Positions 24,525 through 33,314 of a DNA stretch of 64,000 bases are shown here, one piece after another. The DNA is from Prolixibacteraceae bacterium (lineage in GTDB: Bacteria > Bacteroidota > Bacteroidia > Bacteroidales > Prolixibacteraceae). Position numbers and translations under genes: made by a program. The DNA lies in assembly GCA_003506435.1 (NCBI GenBank), contig DOAQ01000019.1:209388-273387 (forward strand). Reading direction: 5' to 3'. A model generated the notes under the pieces. That model did no database searches. It was not told where the DNA came from and worked only from the letters and a program-made list of their open reading frames with translations. The stretch's first letter is position 1, and each line of letters opens with the position of its first letter.

Positions 24525-26666
24525 TTGAGGCTCATTTTATTTAGTTTTTTAACTGCCGGTTTAATGTTATTTTTGGTTCTCCTAAAAATTGAGAAGTTGA
24601 AACTTTCGTTTGAAAATGACATTGCTCCGGTTCTGTTGCTGGTTTTCGCCCTGCTTGCGGTTGCTACCAGCATGATCGCTTATTATAAAAACCGCGAAAA
24701 TGCTGAATTTTCTGTTTCCCAGATACGGGTTCTGGCTGTGTTACGAACTGTTGGAATTTTCATTTGTCTGTTATTGCTTCTCAAACCCATCATTATTTCG
24801 AGGAAACAGATAAAGGAAAAACCCGTAATTGTTATTGCTGTCGACAATTCACAATCGCTGGCCAAATATAGCGTTCCGATAAACGAAGCAGTTGAAAAAA
24901 TCAGGAAAGAGTTGTCGTACCAATACGAACTTGATCTTTGGCTTTTTGGCGAAAGTGCAACGAAAAGCGATACCCTGAACTTCACCGGTAATAAATCGGA
25001 TTACAGCGAACTGATGGCCTCGGTTTCCAACCAGTATATCAATAAAAATGTCGGCGCGCTTATTCTACTTGGCGACGGTATTTACAATGCCGGACAAAAT
25101 CCTTCGAATCAACTGAAGGCGTTCGATTTTCCCGTTTACACGATTGGGTTCGGCGATACGGTCAGTGTTCCCGATATTCGGATACGGGATGTAAAACACA
25201 ACAAATCAGTATTCATAAACAACTATTTTACCGTTGAGGCCGATATTCATTTCGAAAAATTGGCCAATCAAACGGCCCGGTTCGAATTAAGTTGCGAAAA
25301 TAAAGTGATTGAAACGAGAGCCATTGCAATACCCGGCAACAATTATTTTGTTACTGAAAAATTCAGCATTCAGGCAACCGGGAAAGGATTGCAAAACTAC
25401 AAGATAACAGTTATTGCGTCCGAACCGGAAATCAATACAGCCAACAACAGCTACGAATTTGTGATTGATGTGATCGATACCAAAAACAAGGTGTTGGTAC
25501 TCAGCGACGGGCCGCACCCTGATATCGGTGCAATGAAAGGAATCCTGGAAAGTTTCAGCAATTTCGAAGCTACCCTCGTAAACGGCAATACAGCACCCGA
25601 AAATATGGACGCATTCGATTTGTTCGTCCTGTACCAACTGCCTTCTGCTCAAAATCAGAATAATCAGGCACTGCAACTCATTCTCAACTCGAAAAAACCA
25701 TTGCTGTTCGTAGTCGGCGGAACGACCAGTCTTCCGCAGTTAAATAATCTTCAATTGGGCATCAGCTCACCCCCGGCAAATGGGTTCAGCGAAAGCCAGA
25801 TTGCCTATAACAAGGATTTTTCGCTTTTCAGAATTGAAAATGAATATGCCGAAAACCTTGAAAGTTTTCCTCCGGTTTATGTCCCATATACCGAATTCAG
25901 TATGAACAGCAATTTTCAGGTGTTGGGCAGGCAAAAAATTAAAGGAATAACTACAAATAACCCGTTGGTTGCTCTTGGAAGCCTGGATGGGCGAAAAGTC
26001 GGATATATTCTCGGCGAAGGAATTTGGCGCTGGAGGATTCACGATTACAACATGAACCATCAGCACAAAACAATCAATGAATTTCTATACAAGATTTTCA
26101 ATTATCTCGTTTTAAAAGAAAACGATGAAAATTTTAAGTTGTTCTATTCTACCGTGTATTCTGAAAATGAAGATGTTGTAATTGGAGCCGAATTGTACAA
26201 CGACAGCTACGAACTTGTCAACTCACCGGATGTTTCGATGATTTTGCAAAAAGACAGCATTTCTGAATTCCGGTTTATTTTCGACAAAACAGGAAACAAG
26301 TATTCGTTAAATCTGGGAAAACCGGAAGCCGGCATTTACCGGATGGAAGCCTTAACAACGCTAGGGAACAAAGAATTTCGACAGAACGGTAATTTCAGGG
26401 TGGTACGGATAAACCTGGAAGAACAGCAAACAGTCGCTAACCACCAGATTCTTTACCAACTGGCATACGAAAGCGGAGGCCGTTTCTTTCTTCCTGAAAA
26501 ACAAGATCAATTGTTTTCTGAAATAAAGTCGAATGAAAAGATAAAACCTGATAAATTTGTACATTTCACACAAAACGAATTACTGAATTCAAAATGGCTT
26601 TTTGCGCTGATCATTTTGATATTCGGATTGGAATGGTTTTTGAGAAAGTACTGGGGAATTTATTAA
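24525..26666 (+). CDS. Membrane-anchored VWA-like envelope protein
   Basis: 713 residues from a TTG start (MRLILFSFL); the next ATG at 24564 would cut the first membrane segment. Membrane helices lie at about 1-20, 28-48 and 65-88, and a last one at about 693-708. After the third comes a von Willebrand A-type domain (VIVIAVDNSQSLAKYS, a DxSxS-like MIDAS) with LILLGDGIYNAG (about 177-188), then Ig-like and glutamine-amidotransferase-like segments (VLVLSDGPHPDIGAMKGILE). Such three-helix VWA proteins of Bacteroidota are related to BatA-type systems but lack partner genes here. The downstream lipoprotein starts 11 nt later. Confidence 0.72.
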   Translation: MRLILFSFLTAGLMLFLVLLKIEKLKLSFENDIAPVLLLVFALLAVATSMIAYYKNRENAEFSVSQIRVLAVLRTVGIFICLLLLLKPIIISRKQIKEKPVIVIAVDNSQSLAKYSVPINEAVEKIRKELSYQYELDLWLFGESATKSDTLNFTGNKSDYSELMASVSNQYINKNVGALILLGDGIYNAGQNPSNQLKAFDFPVYTIGFGDTVSVPDIRIRDVKHNKSVFINNYFTVEADIHFEKLANQTARFELSCENKVIETRAIAIPGNNYFVTEKFSIQATGKGLQNYKITVIASEPEINTANNSYEFVIDVIDTKNKVLVLSDGPHPDIGAMKGILESFSNFEATLVNGNTAPENMDAFDLFVLYQLPSAQNQNNQALQLILNSKKPLLFVVGGTTSLPQLNNLQLGISSPPANGFSESQIAYNKDFSLFRIENEYAENLESFPPVYVPYTEFSMNSNFQVLGRQKIKGITTNNPLVALGSLDGRKVGYILGEGIWRWRIHDYNMNHQHKTINEFLYKIFNYLVLKENDENFKLFYSTVYSENEDVVIGAELYNDSYELVNSPDVSMILQKDSISEFRFIFDKTGNKYSLNLGKPEAGIYRMEALTTLGNKEFRQNGNFRVVRINLEEQQTVANHQILYQLAYESGGRFFLPEKQDQLFSEIKSNEKIKPDKFVHFTQNELLNSKWLFALIILIFGLEWFLRKYWGIY

Positions 26667-26677
26667 ACTGATTAGCC

Positions 26678-27745
26678 ATGTCACGAAGTCATCTTTCATA
26701 TATTTTTCTGACAATCATTGCTGTCGCTGCATTGTCGTGTTCACCGTTTCGCTCAGTTACTATTGAAAACCAGTATCCTGCGAAAATACAGATACCCGAA
26801 GAAATACAGAGTCTGACTCTGATGAATCGCTCAATGAGCGGCGAATTCATCAATTTCAATGAAGATTCACTGCAACGGTATTTTTACAGAAAAGAGTTCA
26901 ATGTCAATACCAACGTGCTCGACAGCATGGCTTCGGATACCTGTTTGCAGGCCATCGGGGAACTGATTTACGAATCGGGCCGCTTCGACGTAGTGATACC
27001 GGTTGAACGGAATATTCCGAAAGATTCGAAATATTACATAATTGAACAACCACTGGATTGGGATTACGTGGGTGAAGTATGCAAAACCTACAATACCGAC
27101 GCCCTGTTGGTAATGGAAAAATATGTGAACCGTGTGAATACCCGTTTCCAGGCAGAAGTCGACCATATATTACCTGATGGGTCAGCAAATTATTCTTATT
27201 TCTACGCATCATTCGATGTTATTTACAATTCATTTTTCAGAATCTATTATCCTGAAAAAAAGGAAATTGTCGGGCAATTTTTCATCTCCGATACCATTTT
27301 CTGGGAAAACGGCGATGTCGATCAGCGAACTCTTTTCAAAAATCTGGGAAGTATAAAAAAGGGACTAATAGCTACCGGCATTAAAGTAGCGCTGGATTTG
27401 GACGGTTATATTTCGCCTTCCTGGGTACCCGACGAAAGAGGTATTTTCATTATCGACAAAAAGAACAAAACAGAACAGAAATTGATTGATGCGAGCGACT
27501 GGGCACAACTTGCAGAATACTGGCAGCCGCTGACAGAAAGCAAAAACCGGTCGGTACGCAGTAAGGCCGAATTCAACATGGCACTTGCCAGCGAACTCGA
27601 TGGCAGGGTTGATGATGCCATCGTATGGGCAGCGAAATCGTACCAAAGCTCGTTCAGAAACCAAACGGATATTTACATAAAAAAGCTAAAAGAGAGAAAA
27701 GCCAAACTATTGCGGCTGGAACAAACCAAAGCAGAAGAAAAATAA
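26678..27745 (+). CDS. DUF6340 family lipoprotein
   Basis: 355 residues with lipobox VAALSCSPFRS (Cys at about 21). The body matches the DUF6340 family of Bacteroidota lipoproteins: a region with LTLMNRSMSGEF, a central beta-rich part ending near IKKGLIATGIKVALDLDGYI, and a C-terminal helical repeat-like segment (RSKAEFNMALASELDGRVDD) resembling a TPR. Function unknown. It follows the VWA-like gene by 11 nt, so the pair probably acts together at the envelope. Confidence 0.75.
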   Translation: MSRSHLSYIFLTIIAVAALSCSPFRSVTIENQYPAKIQIPEEIQSLTLMNRSMSGEFINFNEDSLQRYFYRKEFNVNTNVLDSMASDTCLQAIGELIYESGRFDVVIPVERNIPKDSKYYIIEQPLDWDYVGEVCKTYNTDALLVMEKYVNRVNTRFQAEVDHILPDGSANYSYFYASFDVIYNSFFRIYYPEKKEIVGQFFISDTIFWENGDVDQRTLFKNLGSIKKGLIATGIKVALDLDGYISPSWVPDERGIFIIDKKNKTEQKLIDASDWAQLAEYWQPLTESKNRSVRSKAEFNMALASELDGRVDDAIVWAAKSYQSSFRNQTDIYIKKLKERKAKLLRLEQTKAEEK

Positions 27746-27778
27746 AATGCCGGGAGCTTTTAATCTTCACCGGCATTT
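27745..27778. terminator. Bidirectional hairpin between convergent genes
   Basis: AAATGCCGG (27745-27753) pairs perfectly with CCGGCATTT (27770-27778). It lies between the DUF6340 gene (+) and the outer-membrane protein gene (-) and can serve both. Confidence 0.6.
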
Positions 27779-27800
27779 GCATCCGAAATATATCAATCAG

Positions 27801-28439
27801 TTAAAATGTCCATTCAACCCCGAAATTTGTGTTGAAACGTTGCAAGGCCCCGTCATTTTTATCATACAATTTATCGAAGAAAACAGTATAATCCGGTGAA
27901 AGAGTGAATCCCAAATGCTTTGTCAGGTTGTATTTAAAAATCACTCCCCCTACAAATCCCGACATGGCATCCTTGTAATCAGTACTGATGTAATTTCGGG
28001 TTGAAATTGCGCCATCCGCACGGATTGACTCCTGATCAGCGTTCATAACATATTCCAAACGCAATCCGGGACTCAGAAATAATTCAAATTTATTCTTGTT
28101 CCAAACCCTGAAATCAAGCCGGGGATTGATATCCATGCAATTCAGGGTCATTTCTGTTTCAAGAATATCGACTGTTGAAGAAGGGCGCTGTCCGTAGCTG
28201 AACTCGTTGTAACCAAATTCCAGACGAAAACGGAACCAATCATTCAGGCGGTAGCCAAGATCCAAACCATAGTTGAAATCTGTTTGTCCATCCTCAAACT
28301 TTTCGTAACCATTCGGACTGAAATACTTGTTGGTGTTAAAATCAAGTCCACCGTTAAGGTTCACAAAGAAACGTGACTGGGAAAATCCAACCAATGAAAA
28401 TAACATGCAAAATAATGCGATCTGAATTTTTCTGACCAT
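27801..28439 (-). CDS. Outer-membrane beta-barrel protein
   Basis: 212 residues with a signal peptide (MVRKIQIALFCMLFSLVGFS) and alternating hydrophobic/aromatic strands ending in a terminal aromatic (TNFGVEWTF), as in small PorT/OmpA-like 8-stranded barrels. Segments such as YGLDLGYRLNDWFRFRLEFG are typical paired strands. It lies 174 nt downstream of the acetylesterase gene on the same strand and is not obviously part of the pectin locus. Confidence 0.75.
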   Translation of the reverse strand: MVRKIQIALFCMLFSLVGFSQSRFFVNLNGGLDFNTNKYFSPNGYEKFEDGQTDFNYGLDLGYRLNDWFRFRLEFGYNEFSYGQRPSSTVDILETEMTLNCMDINPRLDFRVWNKNKFELFLSPGLRLEYVMNADQESIRADGAISTRNYISTDYKDAMSGFVGGVIFKYNLTKHLGFTLSPDYTVFFDKLYDKNDGALQRFNTNFGVEWTF

Positions 28440-28613
28440 TGTTTTCTAGTTTTTGATTTCTGTTATTACGCAATACAGAAATCAAATATTGCCTGAAAAA
28501 CAGGACTAGTCAAATCATCCGGACAGATACCGCTATTTTATCGATATTTTACACGTATTAATCGACGTTTCGGTTTTTATACCGAAATAAAAAATCGTTG
28601 AATATTTGTACAT

Positions 28614-30065
28614 CTATTCTTTCACTGCCGACAATAAATAGTCAACAAGGTTCTGAGCAGCTTTGTTATTTTCGAACGATTCGGGCAACAGCTTATGCCC
28701 GATGTACTCGTTGTACAGCCACGGATCGCCAATGGCCAGCACTTTTCCCTTGCCATACGAAGTTTCAGCAATATACACATTGCCGTTATCGGCCAAAACA
28801 GGACGGGCGTCGCCGCTGAGTTTGACAGGAGCAACTTCTTTCATGTATATTTTGCTGACACCTTTGAAAAGCGGATGATCAGGCAAATTGGTTTCTGCAC
28901 CCATTTCCCAGTCGCGGTTGAGAACCGGGTTCAGGGTTAACGGAACAAAACGAAACCCAAATGTTTCGGCCAGTTGGTTGAAATGGGTAAACTCACAATT
29001 TGGTCCGTCGTTGGCCATCAGCAATAGGACACCGCCATTACTCACCCAGTTTTTAATTGAATTGATTGATTCCGGATTGATATAATTTGGATTTTTACTC
29101 TCAGTCGTTGTGTCGGGATCAACAATAATAAAAACATCAAGATAGCCCAAGGCAGCTTTCGAAGGTTCCCGTCCAATTGTTTTAAGCACACTGCCCTGGT
29201 TTTTAAACAGGTCGCCCAGTTGCGAAAAGCCACTGTTCTCGGTATCGGTCCAGGTGTAATGATACAACTGGCCGGTTTTTTTGTGGTATTCGCGATTGAA
29301 CCAGTTATCGAGGCCAACCACTTTTTGTTTTTCGACTACATGTTTTGCCAATCCTACCGGAAGTTTTTTCAGTTCCTGAACGGCCAGTGAAGCAAATTTA
29401 CGGGCGCCGTCAACGCATAAATGAGAATTATCTTTTCGGCCTTCCGGAAAGCGATCGTTAGCTTCGGTCCACAAATACAAACTTTTCGATTTTTCGTCAC
29501 CCAGCGATTGAACCAGTTTCCCGGTACTTTTTTGAAGATCGACCAGCGGCACATCCATTTTCCTGGCCAGTTTCCGCATGGCTGCCGGGTAATCGCCGTG
29601 CGTATCTTCCAATTTCCCTTTCTCATTGAATTTCCGGCGAGCAATCGAAGTAAAAAGAACAGGAATTGCTCCTTTGTCGCGGCTTTCAGTAATATATTTC
29701 GTAAGATTTTCAGTGTAGCCTCCAAAAGGTTCAGTATAGCGTTCAGGCGATTGTATTTTCTGGTCGTTGTGACCAAACTGAATAAATACATAATCACCTT
29801 TCTGAAGACTGTCGAGCACTACCTGCCAGCGGCCTTCATCAATGAAACTCTTTGAACTGCGCCCGTTCATTGCATGGTTATGAACGACCACCTGATCATC
29901 GAAAAATTGATAGAGTACTTGCCCCCAGCCGGTTTCCGGAAAAACTTCAGCTTTTTTATTCGCCATAGTCGAATCGCCGATGGTAAATACATTTATTTTT
30001 TCCTGGCAGAAAGAACTTTTAAACAGCAACACGAAAAACAATATCGATAAAATCCTGAAGGTCAT
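28614..30065 (-). CDS. Rhamnogalacturonan acetylesterase (CE12-like SGNH) with C-terminal amidotransferase-like domain
   Basis: 483 residues with a signal peptide. The SGNH hydrolase part (about 22-245) shows block I FTIGDSTMANK with the catalytic Ser, HAMNGRSSKSF with Gly, FIQFGHNDQK with Asn, and DNSHLCVDGARKFA with the Asp/His pair, matching CE12 acetylesterases that remove acetyl groups from rhamnogalacturonan. The C-terminal 220 residues form a second domain (VFIIVDPDTT, GGVLLLMANDGPN, GKGKVLAIGDPWLYNE) like DUF4350 or class I glutamine amidotransferase folds without the catalytic Cys, perhaps for binding. It is the last gene of the pectin locus. Deacetylation would open pectin to the lyases upstream. 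Confidence 0.85.
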   Translation of the reverse strand: MTFRILSILFFVLLFKSSFCQEKINVFTIGDSTMANKKAEVFPETGWGQVLYQFFDDQVVVHNHAMNGRSSKSFIDEGRWQVVLDSLQKGDYVFIQFGHNDQKIQSPERYTEPFGGYTENLTKYITESRDKGAIPVLFTSIARRKFNEKGKLEDTHGDYPAAMRKLARKMDVPLVDLQKSTGKLVQSLGDEKSKSLYLWTEANDRFPEGRKDNSHLCVDGARKFASLAVQELKKLPVGLAKHVVEKQKVVGLDNWFNREYHKKTGQLYHYTWTDTENSGFSQLGDLFKNQGSVLKTIGREPSKAALGYLDVFIIVDPDTTTESKNPNYINPESINSIKNWVSNGGVLLLMANDGPNCEFTHFNQLAETFGFRFVPLTLNPVLNRDWEMGAETNLPDHPLFKGVSKIYMKEVAPVKLSGDARPVLADNGNVYIAETSYGKGKVLAIGDPWLYNEYIGHKLLPESFENNKAAQNLVDYLLSAVKE

Positions 30066-30198
30066 AAAGTGATTATTTATTGGTTATACTTACAGCATGG
30101 AATACATATTGCAACCGATTGCGCAAATTACTAAAATTCTGCTTTACACCTGAAATTTTTTAAAACTATCTGTTTTCGGAAATTGATTTTGCTAAAAA

Positions 30199-31587
30199 TT
30201 ACCGGGCTAATTCATTCAAATATTCCTCCAGATTGGTATAGCCGTCATTATCCCGGTCAACGTTTCGGTCGGCAGCATCAAGCGGATTTAAACCTTTTCG
30301 TTTTTCCCACCGGTCGGGCATTCCATCGCAGTCACTGTCTTTTGGGGCAGGAACCGATTTCAGCACAGGCCATCCGCCCACCGATTTCTGGCTGTCAATA
30401 ATTCCTGATTTCGCACCCCAATTGCCTCCATATTTACAGGTACCGGTTTTCACTTCTTTCACAATCCGCTGGTCAACAACATCCCGCTTCGGCTTGATAG
30501 CCCCGGCTTGCTTTAAAACCAAATGATACGCCTCTTTTGCAGGCTGAGTAGTTATCGGTTCAAAAGGGAACGGCGTACTAACTTTCGATTTCAGTTTTTG
30601 TTCCGGGGTAGCTTTTTGCACGCCATATTTCCAGTTATCGCTGGTTGCATCCGGAAACCCTTCCACCACATTTCCATCGATAAAAAACAGCCCGGCTCCA
30701 AGCGTATCAGGATTGATTTTCGGATCATAGAATTCCTGTGTCAGAGCTAAAATCCGGTACTGAAGTTCACCTTTTTTTGCAGCCGGACCAACCTTGTAAT
30801 AATTATTCACCATGTTTTGCCTGCCTTCTTCGCCTCCATAAGCGTTTTGAAAGCCCCAGTTAAAAATTACATTATTTCGATAATCAACCAGTTCGGTTTC
30901 CGGTTTGGTCGAAAAACGGGCGCCGTTAAACCGGGGCAACCGGCTGGTGTGATGCGCCAGCAGATTGTGATGAAAACTGGCTCCTTCCCCACCCCAAATT
31001 CCGCCGTATCCATGTTCGCCTTTTTCGTGCCCCGACTTGTAGAGGCTTTCACTCAAAATGCACCATTGCAAAGTGAAATTTTTGTTGTCGTAAAACGAAC
31101 CTGTTTCGTCAACCGACCAGCTCAGCGAACAATGATCGATGATTATATTTTCAGAGTCCTTGCCATTCATTGCATCCTGGGCGCTGCTTTGCAAGGTTTC
31201 GTCGCCGCAACGAAAACGTATGTGGCGTACGATCACATTATTGGCTCCTATGGTAAATGTGTAATTCTTCAGACAAATGCCATCACCGGGAGCTGTTTGT
31301 CCGGCAATGGTCAGGTCGCCGTTTTTCACTTTCAGCGGACCTTTCAGCGAGATGGTTCCGGAAACAGCAAAAACGATGGTTCGTGCCCCTTTTTTATTGA
31401 TTGCCCAACGCAATGAACCTTCCGGTGAATTTTTAATTTCATCGTTTAAATTATTAACAATGTACACATCGCCTCCTCTCCCGCCGCTTGTAAAACGGCC
31501 AAAACCTTCGGCCCCGGGAAAAGCCAACTGCTGCGCCTGCATGCAAAGCGGAAACAGCAAAAACAAAATTGTCAGTCTTTTTATCAT
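30199..31587 (-). CDS. Pectate lyase, PL1 family, with C-terminal calcium-binding repeat
   Basis: 462 residues with a signal peptide. The mature protein begins with FPGAEGFGRFTSGGRGGDVY, the common Bacteroidota PL1 entry. The right-handed beta-helix contains IIIDHCSLSWSVDETGSFYD (about 150-169) and FHHNLLAHHTSRLPRFNGAR (about 207-226), which hold the calcium and catalytic basic residues of pectate lyases. The C-terminus has DSDCDGMPDRWEKRKGLNPL and a DRDNDGYTNLEEYLN motif, a thrombospondin-3/EF-hand-like Ca site, and no sorting tail. It cleaves polygalacturonate by beta-elimination. The GH28 gene ends 3 nt upstream. Confidence 0.92.
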   Translation of the reverse strand: MIKRLTILFLLFPLCMQAQQLAFPGAEGFGRFTSGGRGGDVYIVNNLNDEIKNSPEGSLRWAINKKGARTIVFAVSGTISLKGPLKVKNGDLTIAGQTAPGDGICLKNYTFTIGANNVIVRHIRFRCGDETLQSSAQDAMNGKDSENIIIDHCSLSWSVDETGSFYDNKNFTLQWCILSESLYKSGHEKGEHGYGGIWGGEGASFHHNLLAHHTSRLPRFNGARFSTKPETELVDYRNNVIFNWGFQNAYGGEEGRQNMVNNYYKVGPAAKKGELQYRILALTQEFYDPKINPDTLGAGLFFIDGNVVEGFPDATSDNWKYGVQKATPEQKLKSKVSTPFPFEPITTQPAKEAYHLVLKQAGAIKPKRDVVDQRIVKEVKTGTCKYGGNWGAKSGIIDSQKSVGGWPVLKSVPAPKDSDCDGMPDRWEKRKGLNPLDAADRNVDRDNDGYTNLEEYLNELAR

Positions 31588-31590
31588 CGT

Positions 31591-33297
31591 TTAGTGCTTT
31601 TTTACATGAACCATTTCTGCATTAACCTTTTCTCCCAAAATCAGATATTTATCAGGTTCTTTATCCGAAATAACTTCAATAGTTACATTTTCAGTTCTTT
31701 CGCCATTTACAGAAATGACCGGTTGTTCCGATTCAGGCAAAACAAGTTCTTTTATTGAAATATTCTTCGAATTATAAAAATCAAAAGCCGGAAGTTTTTT
31801 CGTTCTCAGAAACAAATTACGGATCGTCACACCATTTACATCCATGCAAAACAGGCCGTTATCGGCTTCCATATTAATATTTTCAAGAACGATATTTTCG
31901 AGGTTCATTTCGGGAAGCCCCTGCAAATAAATGCCCTGCAAAGCGCCTTTGCAAGTTACATTTCTGATGATAATGTCCTTAAACTGCGGCGTTTCTTCCG
32001 AAACTTCAGGAATTGTGTCAACCTGAATATTCATTTCCTGATCGCTTGCCAACATTTCTGAAACAGAAAGGCCGCCATAATACAAGTCGAACGAAATTGC
32101 ATTGGTCGGAATATTCATCATATTGACGTCCGAAATATAGATTCCCTCGACAACTCCGCCCCGGCCACGATTACTTTTAAACCGGAGACCAACATCGGTG
32201 CCAATGAACGTACAGTCCGAAACGTGCATGTTTTTCACTCCACCCGACATTTCGCTACCCACAGTAACACCACCGTGCCCGTGATAAACGATACAATTTT
32301 TTATAATCAAGTTTTCGGTAGGCATTGCCCTGTCGCGGCCATCCTTGTCTTTGCCCGATTTGATGCAAATCGCGTCATCGCCCACATCGAAAGTACAATT
32401 GTAAACAACGCTGTTTTTGCACGATTCAATATCGATCCCATCGCCGTTTTGCGAGAACCAGGGATTACGAACATCAATATTCCGGATGATCAGATTTTCG
32501 CACATCAGCGGATGAATGCACCATGCCGGCGAATTTTGGAACACAGGGCCATCAAATAATACATTTTTACAGCTCACTAAACTGACCATCACCGGACGCA
32601 AAAAATCTTTTATCGGCTCATATTCTTCCTTTTTACTGAACTGGCGGGGAACATTCATATCGCTTATTTCAGCTCCTTTTTTAAAACTCTCAGATGGATA
32701 CCAGTTATTTCCTTTTTCATCAACAATGCCACCGGAAGCCACCAAATCCTTCCATTGCGATTCAGTCAGCTTCGAACGTTTTACAAATCGCCATGCTTCA
32801 CCCGAACCATCGAAAACCCCTTCTCCCGTAAACGCAATATTCTCAAGATTTTTCCCGTAAATCGGGGAAAGACAGCGAACCGTATTCAATCCTTCGAAGC
32901 TGGTTTCAATAAGCGGGTACAAATTTTTATCCTTGCTAAAAACGACCAAAGCCCCGGCTTCAGCATGAATATTGAGGTTGTTTTTCAAAATAATGGGGCC
33001 GGTAAGCCATATACCCCGAGGAATTACAATTTTACCCCCGCCTTTATCAGTCACATATTGAATGGCATCGGCAAAAGCCTGTGTATTTAGCGTATACCCA
33101 TCGCTGACCGCTCCAAAATCGGTTATGGAAACCGAAAGATCAGGAATTACCGGTTCTTTTATAATGGGCATTTCAAACTCAAGCCCTTCATATAAATCAT
33201 CCTTTTCCCGGTTATCTGCTGCTTTTTCATTGCATGCAAAAGCAGCAAACAGATACAGGATGAACCAACTTCTCTTTATTTCCCCCATCGTCTTCAT
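31591..33297 (-). CDS. Polygalacturonase-type glycoside hydrolase, GH28
   Basis: 568 residues. The leader ends at FAAFACNEK, so it is probably a lipoprotein. The beta-helix carries the GH28 landmarks: QNGDGIDIES (about 284-293) and DVGDDAICIKSGKD (about 306-319) with the catalytic aspartates, GHGGVTVGSEMSGG (about 338-351), and a basic RFKSN segment corresponding to the usual RIK. It hydrolyses galacturonan, possibly as an exo-enzyme given its size. It is 3 nt from the PL1 gene and 17 nt from GH43, in one tight run. Confidence 0.92.
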   Translation of the reverse strand: MKTMGEIKRSWFILYLFAAFACNEKAADNREKDDLYEGLEFEMPIIKEPVIPDLSVSITDFGAVSDGYTLNTQAFADAIQYVTDKGGGKIVIPRGIWLTGPIILKNNLNIHAEAGALVVFSKDKNLYPLIETSFEGLNTVRCLSPIYGKNLENIAFTGEGVFDGSGEAWRFVKRSKLTESQWKDLVASGGIVDEKGNNWYPSESFKKGAEISDMNVPRQFSKKEEYEPIKDFLRPVMVSLVSCKNVLFDGPVFQNSPAWCIHPLMCENLIIRNIDVRNPWFSQNGDGIDIESCKNSVVYNCTFDVGDDAICIKSGKDKDGRDRAMPTENLIIKNCIVYHGHGGVTVGSEMSGGVKNMHVSDCTFIGTDVGLRFKSNRGRGGVVEGIYISDVNMMNIPTNAISFDLYYGGLSVSEMLASDQEMNIQVDTIPEVSEETPQFKDIIIRNVTCKGALQGIYLQGLPEMNLENIVLENINMEADNGLFCMDVNGVTIRNLFLRTKKLPAFDFYNSKNISIKELVLPESEQPVISVNGERTENVTIEVISDKEPDKYLILGEKVNAEMVHVKKH

Positions 33298-33314
33298 AGT
33301 TTATCTTTTTGTCT

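Noticed and set aside
29042..29317. Frameshift inside the CE12-like gene suggested by overlapping ORFs
   Set aside because: The full 483-codon frame is uninterrupted and all SGNH blocks are in order; the overlapping frames are shadows.
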